64,000 bases of DNA, from contig JABZIP010000004.1 of assembly GCA_015258265.1 (NCBI GenBank), positions 41,206 through 105,205 of the forward strand, in the 5' to 3' direction. The stretch comes from Clostridiales bacterium (lineage in GTDB: Bacteria > Bacillota > Clostridia > Peptostreptococcales > Anaerovoracaceae). The position numbers and the translations under genes were made by a program. Positions 9,974 through 19,278 of the stretch are shown in pieces. Each line of letters begins with the position of its first letter. The first letter of the stretch is position 1. The notes under the pieces were generated by a model. That model searched no databases. It was not told the origin of the DNA and saw nothing but the letters and a program-made list of their open reading frames with translations.

Positions 9974-9984
9974 ATTATATCACA
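9974..9984 (-). promoter_or_regulatory. Extended -10 promoter (distal) for the glycosyltransferase
   Basis: A second exact TGTGATATAAT on the minus strand, 75 bases upstream of the first and part of a 15-base direct repeat (ATTATATCACATTTT on the plus strand). A CTGAAA at 9997-10002 (minus) lies 17 bases away as a partial -35. The 9869-10168 gap otherwise holds only AT-rich sequence and the promoter of the next gene. Confidence 0.5.
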
Positions 9985-10082
9985 TTTTATACACTATTTC
10001 AGTATATAATTATACTCTTGTATAATTTTAAGAAATCGGTAATAAATAAATTTAGCAGACGTGCTTTTTTGCTAATAATGTG

Positions 10083-10111
10083 TTGACAGATAACTTGCAT
10101 AATAGTACTAT
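10083..10111 (+). promoter_or_regulatory. Sigma-A promoter for the DUF1877 gene
   Basis: TTGACA (10083-10088) and TACTAT (10106-10111) are 17 bases apart, 57 bases before the start codon. Confidence 0.65.
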
Positions 10112-10168
10112 TTAAGTGCATACACTTAAATAAAAAGATAAAATAAAACCTACAAGGAGAACTTTAAA

Positions 10169-10672
10169 ATGGGAATGCGTGCAATTTATAGAGCTATTAC
10201 AGATCAGGAGCTTGCAAATGTTATAAAGCGTACAGACGGCGAAAATTGGGGTGAGATAAAAGACGATGAAGTATGCGACATCGACAAGATGTGGGACGCT
10301 TTACATTTTTTATTGACAGGACGGTCGGCAATGGAAGTTGGTATGGTAGCGGCGGAAGACGAGTTGATTAGTCAGGCTATACTTGGGCATCAGATGCTTT
10401 CGGGGGAAGATGTTGAAGAATTTACAGCAGGCTCAGATTCCAATAAGGTAAAGGAAATTGCCATTGCACTTGAAAAATTGGATTTTGAAGAGTATATGGA
10501 AATGTTCAATATGGTTAATTTTGCTGAAAACGAAATTTATCCGGATATTTGGGAGTACGAAGACGAGGAAGATGAGATAAAAGAGGATCTTGAGTCCTGT
10601 TTCGAAAATTTGAGAGATTTTTATGCAAGAATGTCGGAGCGCGGACTTGGAGTATACATATCTATTTGTTAA
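10169..10672 (+). CDS. YfbM/DUF1877 family protein
   Basis: A 167-residue acidic cytoplasmic protein. The opening GMRAIYRAITDQEL and the following DIDKMWDALHFLLTG match the DUF1877 (YfbM-like) family, small soluble proteins of unknown function found scattered in Gram-negative and Gram-positive genomes. No catalytic motif, signal peptide or membrane segment is visible. The start is supported by AAGGAGA. It sits under its own promoter and is followed by a decayed acetyltransferase gene, so the 9.9-11.0 kb stretch looks like a small accessory patch between housekeeping blocks. Confidence 0.85.
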   Translation: MGMRAIYRAITDQELANVIKRTDGENWGEIKDDEVCDIDKMWDALHFLLTGRSAMEVGMVAAEDELISQAILGHQMLSGEDVEEFTAGSDSNKVKEIAIALEKLDFEEYMEMFNMVNFAENEIYPDIWEYEDEEDEIKEDLESCFENLRDFYARMSERGLGVYISIC

Positions 10673-10684
10673 AGGTAAGCGAAA

Positions 10685-10959
10685 ATGATTAAATACGAAC
10701 AAAAGCTCTCGCCGCAGTACCATGAGTCCGTATTTACTATGCTTGCTGCGACAGATGAGGAATTTGTACCTCCGATTTCAAAGCGGGCTTCTACATTGCA
10801 GCAAAGTTTTGAAGCTGCTTTGCAACAAGGACATGGTCTACGAATTATGCACATTTACATTTGCTAAAAGATCTCGGTTTTGAAGAGATTGCAACTCTAA
10901 AAGACGATAGAGGTATTGGAATAGATACAATTTATTTTTTAAAGACGGTGTGCGATTAG
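10685..10959 (+). pseudogene. Decayed GNAT acetyltransferase with internal deletion
   Basis: Codons 1 to about 48 read as the N-terminus of a GNAT acetyltransferase (EFVPPISKRASTLQQSF), then the frame closes at a stop (10865-10867). In another frame, from about 10830, the C-terminus of the same family resumes: RTWSTNYAHLHLLKDLGF, then GIGIDTIYFLK, ending at TAG 10957-10959. The middle, including the acetyl-CoA-binding P-loop region, is gone and the frame is shifted at the join near 10826-10830. One deletion explains both. It cannot make a working enzyme, and the intact 60-codon reading frame is only its first fragment. Confidence 0.8.
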
Positions 10960-10983
10960 CAATTAGGAAATCCTGCATTAAAG

Positions 10984-11012
10984 CCTCCGATAGTATTTCT
11001 ATCGGGGGTTTT
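10984..11012 (+). terminator. Rho-independent terminator after the GNAT remnant
   Basis: A stem of 10 pairs (10984-10993 with 10999-11008, one G-T pair), a 5-base loop and a TTTT run. It separates the accessory patch from queH. Confidence 0.85.
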
Positions 11013-11063
11013 GTAACTTGAAGAAGCGATTGCGAGTTTACGATATGAAAAAGGGGGAAGAAT

Positions 11064-11639
11064 ATGAAAACTTTGCTGTTGCATAGCTGCTGCGGACCGT
11101 GCAGTACAGCTGTAATAGAGCGGCTTTCGGGTGAGTTTGACATAACTGTTTTTTATTATAATCCGAATATTACAGACGAACCTGAATACGAGCATAGAAA
11201 AGAAGAACAAAAGAAATTTTTACAAAAATACAATGAAAACACAGAGGGAAATAAAGTTAAATTTGTAGAAGGTGATTACAAAGTAGAGGACTTCTATAAA
11301 GCGGCAACCGGCTTTGAAGCGGAGAAAGAGGGTGGAGCAAGGTGCGCGCAATGTTTTGCGTTACGTCTTGAGGAAACGGCACTCACGGCAAAAAAACTCG
11401 GTATGGACGTATTTGCAACGACATTGACCGTAAGTCCGCACAAAAATTACAAATTGATTTCGGAGCTTGGAAATAAAATATCAATAGAGTATGGCGTGGA
11501 TTTTTTGGATATGGATTTTAAGAAAAAGGCAGGATATCAGCGAAGCGTTGATATTTCAAAAGAATACGGACTTTACAGACAAAATTATTGCGGATGCGAA
11601 TTTTCAAAATGGTTTTTGAGGGATAATGAAATACATTGA
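11064..11639 (+). CDS. queH: Epoxyqueuosine reductase QueH
   Basis: Reduces epoxyqueuosine to queuosine in the wobble position of GUN-anticodon tRNAs, the last step of queuosine synthesis; QueH is the non-cobalamin alternative to QueG. The 191-residue protein opens with the family signature LLLHSCCGPCS (Cys9, Cys10, Cys13), followed by YYNPNI and later Cys pairs (CAQCF, CGCEF) that bind Fe-S and metal in the family. The start follows AAGGGGGAAG. It overlaps priA by 14 bases, so the two are translationally coupled. The window's tRNA-Asn, Asp and Tyr genes encode possible substrates. Confidence 0.93.
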   Translation: MKTLLLHSCCGPCSTAVIERLSGEFDITVFYYNPNITDEPEYEHRKEEQKKFLQKYNENTEGNKVKFVEGDYKVEDFYKAATGFEAEKEGGARCAQCFALRLEETALTAKKLGMDVFATTLTVSPHKNYKLISELGNKISIEYGVDFLDMDFKKKAGYQRSVDISKEYGLYRQNYCGCEFSKWFLRDNEIH

Positions 11640-13644
11640 TATAGTTGTAGCAAATTCAAATGAAAGTACTGACAGGTATTATACATATATGTGCGAGAAC
11701 GACGATGTGGCAGTCGGAAATCTTGTAAATATCATGTTTGCAAGATCAAAAAAACCGATAGTAGGTATAGTTGTTCAAGTATATAGCGAAATGCCGAAGG
11801 AGGGAATCAGGTATAGACAGGTGATTGACATAAATTCCGAAGTTTCTTTAAACGAGGAAATGGTATCAACCGCCGTTTTTTTGCGCGCTCGTTATTTGTG
11901 TAGATATATGGAGGCATTTAGTTTATTTTTGCCTAGTGGAAAGCCGTCAAAACGAGGAATTAAGCGCTTACCTTACAAGGAACTAGCGGAAAAAGCAAAT
12001 TTTACGCAAAATTTAAACTTTGAATTGAACAGCGAACAAATGCGTGCATTCAGCGAAATAAGCGAAGACATTATCAAAGAAAATAACTCAATATTTTTGA
12101 TTCAAGGAATTACAGGAAGCGGAAAAACAGAATTATATATGAAAAGTATAGAGCTTGCTATTCAAAAGGGGAAGAACGCATTGGTACTTGTTCCGGAAAT
12201 AACGCTAACTACACAGATGGTGCTTCGTTTCGCGCACCGATTCGGATTTGAAAATATAGCGGTGATACATAGCCGATTATCGCAAGGTGAACGCTACGAT
12301 GAGTGGCAGCGTATAAGAAATGGGGAGGTGCGTATAGTCATCGGTGCACGCTCGGCAATATTTGCACCGCTTGAAAATATAGGTGTAATTGTTTTGGATG
12401 AGGAGCATGAAGCAAGTTACAAGTCCGACCAATCGCCTAAATATGAGACGGTAGATGTGGCTGCCAAAAGGGCAAAATATTATAATGCCGTTTTACTTCT
12501 CGGCAGTGCAACGCCGAGCGTTGTTTCAAAAAAGCGTGCCTTTGACGGCATTTACAAGCCGCTTATGTTAAACAATCGGTACAATGGAAATAAACTGCCG
12601 AAAGCGGAAATTGTAGATATGCGAGAGGAGATTAAATCGGGCAACAAGCATATTGTCAGCAAACTCCTTTACGACAAGATGGAAACGATGCTCAAAAACG
12701 GAAAGCAAATCATTTTGTTTTTGAACAGGCGAGGATATTCTACAGTCATAGCTTGCAAGGATTGCGGCACGGTACTGAAATGCAAAAAGTGCGATATAGC
12801 GCTTACATACCACAAGGAGGACGGTCTTGCGCATTGTCATTATTGTGGTGAGCGCGTGCGTGTGCCGAAGTTTTGTCCGGAGTGTCAAGGTGAAAAACTG
12901 CAGGGACTTGGAATCGGAACCGAAAAAGTAGAAGAGCAGATAGCTGACTTGTTTCCGAAGGCAAAGTTGCAAAGGCTCGATTTGGATACGGTCAAGAAAA
13001 AAGGAAGCGTTGAAAAGATACTGGACGATTTTAACAAGAACAAAACTGATATTTTGATAGGTACGCAGATAGTAGCAAAGGGACTTGATTTTAAAAATGT
13101 AGGTCTTGTAGGTGTAATACTGGCAGATACGAGCCTTAATGTACCGGATTTTAGAGCCGGAGAGAGAACTTTTCAGCTTATAACACAGGTAATAGGCAGA
13201 GCCGGTAGAGGCGAAGATGAGGGAAGCGCTGTCGTGCAAACATATCAACCTCAAAATATGGCTATTGTTTGCGCTACGAAAAACGACTATGACGGATTTT
13301 ACCATGAAGAAATAGAATTTAGAAAACATATGATGTATCCACCGTTTTGTGATTTGGTTCAAGTTGTAGTGATATCAAGATCGGAAGACGCTTGCGCGAA
13401 TGCTGCGGGCGAGATTTATGAAAAATTGATTTTAGAATTCGAAAAATTGGGAATAAACGATGTGTTTATGCCGCAAAAACTTTTATGGAGTGAAACAAAA
13501 GAGCATTACAGATACGGAATTATTATAAAATGCCCGAAAACGAAACGGCAGGAGTGCCTTTCCATACTTGCAAAATATAAGTTTTTATACAATACTGACA
13601 AGAAAAAGAAGGTGCAAGTTGCACTCGATATAAACCCGTACTGA
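11626..13644 (+). CDS. priA: Primosomal helicase PriA
   Basis: The 3'-5' helicase that reloads the replisome at stalled forks. The N-terminus is the 3'-end binding domain. Walker A (GITGSGKTEL) is near residue 160 and DEEH near 260. A double zinc site with eight cysteines lies between about 382 and 428, and the helicase motifs IGTQIVAKGLDF and IGRAGRGEDEG follow. At 672 residues it is a compact version of a family that usually runs 700-800. It overlaps queH by 14 bases. A new promoter separates it from def, though the gene order priA-def-fmt-rsmB matches Bacillus subtilis. Confidence 0.96.
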   Translation: MKYIDIVVANSNESTDRYYTYMCENDDVAVGNLVNIMFARSKKPIVGIVVQVYSEMPKEGIRYRQVIDINSEVSLNEEMVSTAVFLRARYLCRYMEAFSLFLPSGKPSKRGIKRLPYKELAEKANFTQNLNFELNSEQMRAFSEISEDIIKENNSIFLIQGITGSGKTELYMKSIELAIQKGKNALVLVPEITLTTQMVLRFAHRFGFENIAVIHSRLSQGERYDEWQRIRNGEVRIVIGARSAIFAPLENIGVIVLDEEHEASYKSDQSPKYETVDVAAKRAKYYNAVLLLGSATPSVVSKKRAFDGIYKPLMLNNRYNGNKLPKAEIVDMREEIKSGNKHIVSKLLYDKMETMLKNGKQIILFLNRRGYSTVIACKDCGTVLKCKKCDIALTYHKEDGLAHCHYCGERVRVPKFCPECQGEKLQGLGIGTEKVEEQIADLFPKAKLQRLDLDTVKKKGSVEKILDDFNKNKTDILIGTQIVAKGLDFKNVGLVGVILADTSLNVPDFRAGERTFQLITQVIGRAGRGEDEGSAVVQTYQPQNMAIVCATKNDYDGFYHEEIEFRKHMMYPPFCDLVQVVVISRSEDACANAAGEIYEKLILEFEKLGINDVFMPQKLLWSETKEHYRYGIIIKCPKTKRQECLSILAKYKFLYNTDKKKKVQVALDINPY

Positions 13645-13679
13645 TTTTGTTAAAAAAATATCAAAAGAACAGTAAATTA

Positions 13680-13708
13680 TTGAAAACAGGGAGTGCGTGT
13701 GATAAAAT
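13680..13708 (+). promoter_or_regulatory. Sigma-A promoter for the def-to-rpe run
   Basis: TTGAAA (13680-13685) and TAAAAT (13703-13708) are 17 bases apart, and the -10 is extended by TGTGA at 13698-13702. It sits 59 bases before def. Confidence 0.75.
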
Positions 13709-13766
13709 AAATGGGTATAAATATTAAGTATCAGTTTGACAAAAAATAATAAATGTGGAGGTAGCT

Positions 13767-14255
13767 ATGGCGTTAAGGAATCTTGTCTTTGAAGGAGATC
13801 CTATATTAAGAAAAAAAAGTAAGGAAGTAAAAAATGTTGACGAAAGAATTAGGATGATACTTGATGACATGATTGAAACCATGCATGCAAATAACGGTTG
13901 CGGTATCGCGGCACCACAGGTTGGTATATTGAAAAGGATGTTTGTAATTGAACCCGAAGAAGGTAAGCGCATCGAACTTATAAACCCCGAAATTATTGAG
14001 CAAAGCGGCTCGGCGACAGAATATGAGGGTTGCCTTTCAGTACCGGAGATGGTTGGTAAAGTGGAGCGACCGACATATATCAAAATTCGAGGACTTGACC
14101 GATTCGGAAAGAAAGTTGAATACGAAGCTGTCGATTTTGAAGCCTCGGCGTTTTGTCATGAAAACGACCATTTAAACGGTGTGCTTTATATAGATAAGGC
14201 TACCGATATTAAAAAGGCGGAGGAGCTTTCAAAAGAGGAATATGAAAATGAGTAA
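13767..14255 (+). CDS. def: Peptide deformylase
   Basis: Removes the formyl group from the N-terminal Met of new proteins, using a metal ion. The three family motifs are present: GCGIAAPQVG, EGCLS, and HENDH, with the Cys and two His that bind the metal. At 162 residues it is of normal length. The ATG at 13767 is chosen because GGAGG lies at 13757-13761; a GTG 12 bases upstream overlaps that site and is not a plausible start. It overlaps fmt by 14 bases; the two enzymes remove and add the same formyl group. Confidence 0.96.
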   Translation: MALRNLVFEGDPILRKKSKEVKNVDERIRMILDDMIETMHANNGCGIAAPQVGILKRMFVIEPEEGKRIELINPEIIEQSGSATEYEGCLSVPEMVGKVERPTYIKIRGLDRFGKKVEYEAVDFEASAFCHENDHLNGVLYIDKATDIKKAEELSKEEYENE

Positions 14256-15210
14256 AGCGATTTTACATGAGGAAAGAATCGTTTTCATGGGGACTTCGGA
14301 ATTTGCGGAAACAGCATTACGCGCAATAGCTAAAGCAGGATATGAGGTTCCTCTTGTAGTTACGAAAATAGACGCTCAGAAAAACAGGGGCAAAAAACTT
14401 TTTCCGCCCGCGGTAAAAAAGGCGGCGGAAGAATTGGGACTTAAAATATTACAACCGGAGAAATTAACAGGAAACACTGATGCGTACGATGCTATTAAGG
14501 CGTGTCCGCCGGATTTAATAGTAGTAGCCGAATACGGGAAAATACTGACGAAGGAAATTTTAGAATTACCTAAGTTCGGATGTATCAATATACATGCTTC
14601 GCTTTTGCCGAAATTTCGTGGAGCGGCACCGATTCAAAGGGCGATATTATCGGGGGATGAATTTACCGGTGTTACGCTTATGAAAATGGACATCGGACTT
14701 GATACGGGCGATATGATTGCCAAAGAACGCATTCGCATTGCTAAAAAAAATACGGAGGAGCTGTTTGCAGAGCTTGCGGATGTAGGGGCAAATTTGTTAT
14801 TAAGAACATTGCCGGCGGTGTTTTCGGGTGAAGTTAAATTTGAAAAACAGGATGAAACGGAAGCAACATATGCGCAGATGATAGAAAAAAGCGAGGGAGA
14901 ACTTGATTTTTCTAAGACTGCGGAAGAGTTGGAAAGACAGATAAGGGCAATTACATCTTACACTTATTACAAAAGCGAATTGCTGAAAATATGGCAAAGT
15001 GAAGTGTACGACGATGACTTAAGCGGCGAATATGAAAGTCTGCCGTGTGGAAGCGTCGTGGAAGTAACAAAAAAAGGCATAAAGGTAAAGTGCGGACGAG
15101 GGTTACTTTTGCTATTGGAGCTTCAGCTACCGGGTAAAAAGAGATTGAAGGTTGCAGATTTTTTAAACGGCAGTAAAGTTGCTGTAGGCACTGTATTAGG
15201 CAGTGAATGA
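14242..15210 (+). CDS. fmt: Methionyl-tRNA formyltransferase
   Basis: Formylates initiator Met-tRNA with 10-formyl-tetrahydrofolate. The N-terminal Rossmann domain begins RIVFMGTSEFAETAL, and the folate and catalytic signature is SLLPKFRGAAPIQRA. The C-terminal OB-fold runs from about residue 210. It is 322 residues, close to the usual 310-320. ATG 14242 or the ATG two codons later (14248) could be the start; both lie inside the end of def. It is coupled to def and followed by rsmB. Confidence 0.96.
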   Translation: MKMSKAILHEERIVFMGTSEFAETALRAIAKAGYEVPLVVTKIDAQKNRGKKLFPPAVKKAAEELGLKILQPEKLTGNTDAYDAIKACPPDLIVVAEYGKILTKEILELPKFGCINIHASLLPKFRGAAPIQRAILSGDEFTGVTLMKMDIGLDTGDMIAKERIRIAKKNTEELFAELADVGANLLLRTLPAVFSGEVKFEKQDETEATYAQMIEKSEGELDFSKTAEELERQIRAITSYTYYKSELLKIWQSEVYDDDLSGEYESLPCGSVVEVTKKGIKVKCGRGLLLLLELQLPGKKRLKVADFLNGSKVAVGTVLGSE

Positions 15211-15267
15211 AATAGAGCTTAGAAATATAACAATTTCAATATATTGAAAAAAGAAAGGAAATTTGAA

Positions 15268-16560
15268 ATGGATGCAAATAGAAAAACAGCGTACTATACG
15301 CTAATGGATGTTGAAGCAAAAAAATCTTATTCTAATATAGCGTTGAATCACCACATAATATGCGGAAAACCGAACAAACCGTCGTTTGTTCGCGAATTGG
15401 TATATGGGGTGCTTGAAAATAAAAAATTGCTTGACTATATCATAGGGAAATTTATAGATCAGGGAATAGATAGCCTCAAGACCAGCGATTTGGTTGTATT
15501 GGAAATGGGAATTTACCAGCTCGGATATATGAATTCGGTTCCGGAGTATGCGGCGGTGAACGAAAGCGTGGCGCTTGCAAAAAGGTTCTGTCGCGGCAGA
15601 GATGCTATGATAAATGCCGTGCTTAGAGCGTATATCAGAGAGAAAAATGTTACTTTGCCTGATAGAGCAAGCGATGAAATCAAGTATTTGTCAATCAGAT
15701 ATTCGTGTGAAGAATGGATTGTTTCAATGTGGGTAGATCAATACGGCATTGAAGAAACTGAAAAGATTTTGGCAGCATCGCAGGGAAATCCGGGATTGAT
15801 AATCAGGGTGAACACGCTAAAAACAGGTAAAGAAGACCTTGCAAGAAGACTTGAGGAGAGAGGGTTTGAGGTGAAAAACAGCACCATATGCGACAGCGCT
15901 CTTAAGGTTACAAAAGGCAGCGGCATCCTCGACGGCAAGTTGTATAAAAACGGCTTGTTTTCAATACAAGACGAAAGCTCAATGAAAACAGTTGAGATAC
16001 TTGACCCTAAACCGGGTGAGACCGTAATAGATGTTTGTGCGGCACCGGGCGGAAAAACTCTGGCTATCGCGGAGCGTATGAGCAATAGAGGAGAAATAAT
16101 TGCTACGGACATTTATTTAAGAAAGCTGGGCATAATCAACAAAGAAGCTGAAAGACTTGGAATATCAATTGTGCGCACGTGGCCGTGGGATGCAACAAAG
16201 GTTGATTCGGATTTACTCCAAAAAGCCGACAGAGTGCTTGCAGATGTACCATGCTCAGGTCTTGGTGTAATTAGAAGAAAGCCGGAAGTTAAATACAAGA
16301 AGAAGATTTATGAATTTGACAGTTTGCCTAGAAAGCAAATGGAGATACTTAAAGTGGCGGCACAGTATGTTAAGGTTGGCGGTGTGCTGCAATATAGCAC
16401 TTGCACGATAAATAAAAACGAAAACGAAAAAATTATCAAGGAGTTTTTGCGTAAAAATAAAAACTTTGTGATTTTGGAGGAAAAGCAGTTTATGCCGCAT
16501 ATAGACGGTACAGACGGATTTTATGTTTGCAAAATGCTTAAAAACGGAAGTTTGATTTAA
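15268..16560 (+). CDS. rsmB: 16S rRNA m5C967 methyltransferase RsmB
   Basis: Transfers a methyl group from S-adenosylmethionine to C967 of 16S rRNA. An N-terminal NusB-like RNA-binding domain (about 5-130) precedes a Rossmann methyltransferase domain with the SAM motif DVCAAPGGKTLA. The two catalytic cysteines of the family are in DVPCSGLG and YSTCTI. The ATG at 15268 (430 residues) is preferred over an upstream TTG at 15244 because AAAGGAAA lies just ahead of it. prpC starts 12 bases after the stop. Confidence 0.95.
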   Translation: MDANRKTAYYTLMDVEAKKSYSNIALNHHIICGKPNKPSFVRELVYGVLENKKLLDYIIGKFIDQGIDSLKTSDLVVLEMGIYQLGYMNSVPEYAAVNESVALAKRFCRGRDAMINAVLRAYIREKNVTLPDRASDEIKYLSIRYSCEEWIVSMWVDQYGIEETEKILAASQGNPGLIIRVNTLKTGKEDLARRLEERGFEVKNSTICDSALKVTKGSGILDGKLYKNGLFSIQDESSMKTVEILDPKPGETVIDVCAAPGGKTLAIAERMSNRGEIIATDIYLRKLGIINKEAERLGISIVRTWPWDATKVDSDLLQKADRVLADVPCSGLGVIRRKPEVKYKKKIYEFDSLPRKQMEILKVAAQYVKVGGVLQYSTCTINKNENEKIIKEFLRKNKNFVILEEKQFMPHIDGTDGFYVCKMLKNGSLI

Positions 16561-16572
16561 TCGGGAGATGAA

Positions 16573-17301
16573 ATGGTTCAGGTAGGACTAAAAACGGATC
16601 AAGGGATTCAAAGAAGTAACAATGAAGACGCATTGTTTGTGATACCCGAAGATAAAGTTTATATGGTGGCGGACGGGCTTGGCGGACATAGCTCGGGCGA
16701 GGTGGCAAGTAGGCAAACAGTTTGCATACTTGCCGACTATATCAAAGAAAACCCTATATCGGCAGTAAAAGACAAAGATGCAATATGCTCTTACATAGTG
16801 GATGCAATTAAAAATGTCAATGAAACGATATGGAAACTTGCAAATTCGCAGGATGAATACAAGAATATGGCTACTACACTGGTGTTTGTTTACATAGTTA
16901 GGAGAAACGCTTATATTGCGAATGTGGGAGACAGCAGAGCGTACCTGCTTAGAGATGATAAATTGACGCAGCTTACGGAGGACCATAGCATTGTGGCTGA
17001 TATGGTAACTGCGGGACAGCTTAGCCGTGAAGAAGCAAGGCTGCACCCTGATCGCAACCAGCTGACACGCGCGGTGGGTGCGGAAAAGGAAGTGGTGCCG
17101 AATGTGTATGAAATAAAGTTGAAGCGAAATGACCTTATTTTGTTGTGCACGGACGGACTTTATAGTGAGCTTGATGATACACAAATAGCAGACATATTGA
17201 GTCGCACGAAAAGCATGTCGGAAATATGCACAGACCTTGTAACAGAAGCGAATAGGGCAGGCGGAGGCGACAATATAACGGTAGTTTGTCTCAAATTATA
17301 A
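16573..17301 (+). CDS. prpC: PP2C-type Ser/Thr protein phosphatase PrpC
   Basis: A metal-dependent phosphatase that reverses phosphorylation by the adjacent kinase PrkC. All PP2C motifs are visible in order: SNNEDA, MVADGLGGHSSGE, GDSRAYL, EDHS, LCTDGLY and GGGDNITVV, supplying the aspartates that hold two Mn/Mg ions. It is 242 residues with no membrane segment. The start follows CGGGAGATG. The phosphatase-kinase pairing, with 27 bases between, is the standard Gram-positive arrangement for controlling cell-wall and division targets. Confidence 0.96.
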   Translation: MVQVGLKTDQGIQRSNNEDALFVIPEDKVYMVADGLGGHSSGEVASRQTVCILADYIKENPISAVKDKDAICSYIVDAIKNVNETIWKLANSQDEYKNMATTLVFVYIVRRNAYIANVGDSRAYLLRDDKLTQLTEDHSIVADMVTAGQLSREEARLHPDRNQLTRAVGAEKEVVPNVYEIKLKRNDLILLCTDGLYSELDDTQIADILSRTKSMSEICTDLVTEANRAGGGDNITVVCLKL

Positions 17302-17328
17302 GATATTAAACAAATCGGAGGATAGCAG

Positions 17329-19278
17329 ATGAGCAGGAGTTTAGCAGGCCGTTACGAGCTTATAGAACAAATCGGAGAAGGCGGCATGGCAGTTGTATAC
17401 AAGGCGCGTGATACACTCTTGAATAGAAATGTTGCTGTAAAAATATTAAAACCTGAATTTACAAAAGACCTGAAGCTGGTAGATAATTTCAAAAAAGAAT
17501 CGCAAGCGGCAGCCAGATTGGTGCATCAAAATATTGTAGGAGTCTACGATGTAGGTAGACAAGGGAACATAAACTATATCGTAATGGAACTGGTTGAGGG
17601 GGAAATCCTTAGCGATTACATAGCGAAGAATGCGCCGCTCGACTATAAAAAAGTTGTGGATATAGGCAAGCAAATTGCGGCGGGACTTGCATTTGCGCAC
17701 AAGAATAACGTAATTCACAAGGATATAAAGCCACAAAATGTGCTTTTGACAAACGAAGGTGTAGCGAAAATAACAGATTTCGGAATAGCAAAAATAGCAG
17801 GAAGGGCTACGATAGTTGCAAATGCGGATACCGTAATGGGATCTGTGCATTATTTTTCTCCGGAACAGGCGAGAGGCGGCTATGTTGACGAAAAGTCGGA
17901 TATATATTCACTCGGAATTGTTTTGTACGAGATGATTACAGGTAAGGTGCCGTTTGACGGTAATAACCCTGTAAATATAGCACTTATGCAGATAAATGAA
18001 GAAATAACACCGCCATCCAATTTGGTGGATGGCATTCCGCCCGTGCTTGAACAAATCATTTTGAAGGCTACAAATAAAATTCAAATAAACAGATTTAAAT
18101 CTGCAAATGAAATGCTTGAGGCGCTTAGGAATGTAGAGCTTATATCTAGTATAACGGGAGATGAAGTGTATTTGAATGCAGGTGTTCAAAAGGACGGAAT
18201 GATTGAGTATTCCGAAGTTGAGAAGCCGACAAAAGAGGAGGAAACAGGACACAAAAAGTCCAAGTTTATGCGAAGTTCACAAAAAGAAAAGAAAACTGAA
18301 CATAAAGCTGAAAAAAAAGCCCATAAATTCTCAAGATTGCAGATTATTGCAATCGTAGTTGCTTTGATTTTGGCGATACCGGCGGGGCTTTTGCTTCACG
18401 GCATATTCGGTAATGAAAAGTCGTTTAAAATTCCTGATGTAAAGGGAATGACGCTTGAAGAAGCACGCGAGGTGCTCAAAGATAAAAAACTTAAGCTCGC
18501 AGAGGGCGATAAGGTATATAGCAAGGAATACGATGAAGGAAAGATAGTTTCGCAAACTCCTGATGCAGGAAAGAAAACGAAATCCGGCAAAGTTATTACC
18601 GTAAGTATAAGCAAGGGTACTAAGGAAGGCACAGTCCCTAATCTTATAGGCAAGAGCTTTGACGAAGCGATAAAATTGATTAAAAAACATGGCTATTTAG
18701 TAGGGGATGTGAGCGTTAAAGAAAGTGATGAAGAAAAAGATACGGTAATAGAACAAACTCCAAAGGCGGGAAAGAGCGCAAAGGCGAGTTCTGTTGTTGA
18801 ATTTGTAGTAAGTAAGGGAAAAGTACCGGGGCAGACTAAAATGCCGAAATTACTTGGTATGACACTTGACGAAGCCAAGAAAGCAATGCGTGAAGCAGGA
18901 CTTGAAATAGGAGAAATTACTGAAACGCAAAGCACGGTTTATCCTGCTAATCAGATAGTATATCAATCGGTCGCATCGGGAGATGAAATTGCAGAGGGAA
19001 CAAAGGTCGATATAAAAATAAGTGCAGGTTCCGAACCTAAAAAGATAATACTCGATGTAGATTACAACGATGCGAAGAACGATGTATTTTTCATGACTGT
19101 AACTGTTACAGACGAAAGCGGAACATATAACTTGATATCGAAAGAGCAAAGGTTTAAGGCGGATGCTGCCGAGTCCGTTATTTTGTCGGGTAAAGGTAAG
19201 GGCTCAGTAACCGTTTTATTTGATAACGAGGTAGTTATGAAGAAGTCGGTCAACTTTGATACGGGTAATATATACTGA
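17329..19278 (+). CDS. prkC: Membrane Ser/Thr kinase PrkC with three PASTA repeats
   Basis: A eukaryotic-type kinase that senses muropeptides or lipid II outside and phosphorylates proteins inside. The kinase domain spans about 8-265: GEGGMAVV (Gly loop), Lys38, Asp132 in HKDIKPQN, and DFG at 150-152. The usual HRD arginine is Lys131 here. A charged linker leads to one membrane helix (about 337-358). Three PASTA repeats follow (about 365-430, 431-498, 502-568), and a last 80-residue domain resembles the C-terminal Ig-like domain of Bacillus PrkC. The start follows CGGAGGA. The stop overlaps the rsgA start by one base. Confidence 0.96.
   Translation: MSRSLAGRYELIEQIGEGGMAVVYKARDTLLNRNVAVKILKPEFTKDLKLVDNFKKESQAAARLVHQNIVGVYDVGRQGNINYIVMELVEGEILSDYIAKNAPLDYKKVVDIGKQIAAGLAFAHKNNVIHKDIKPQNVLLTNEGVAKITDFGIAKIAGRATIVANADTVMGSVHYFSPEQARGGYVDEKSDIYSLGIVLYEMITGKVPFDGNNPVNIALMQINEEITPPSNLVDGIPPVLEQIILKATNKIQINRFKSANEMLEALRNVELISSITGDEVYLNAGVQKDGMIEYSEVEKPTKEEETGHKKSKFMRSSQKEKKTEHKAEKKAHKFSRLQIIAIVVALILAIPAGLLLHGIFGNEKSFKIPDVKGMTLEEAREVLKDKKLKLAEGDKVYSKEYDEGKIVSQTPDAGKKTKSGKVITVSISKGTKEGTVPNLIGKSFDEAIKLIKKHGYLVGDVSVKESDEEKDTVIEQTPKAGKSAKASSVVEFVVSKGKVPGQTKMPKLLGMTLDEAKKAMREAGLEIGEITETQSTVYPANQIVYQSVASGDEIAEGTKVDIKISAGSEPKKIILDVDYNDAKNDVFFMTVTVTDESGTYNLISKEQRFKADAAESVILSGKGKGSVTVLFDNEVVMKKSVNFDTGNIY

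Noticed and set aside
12568..13362. A 264-codon minus-strand frame opposite priA
   Set aside because: No ribosome site and no recognisable domain; priA is certain on the other strand.
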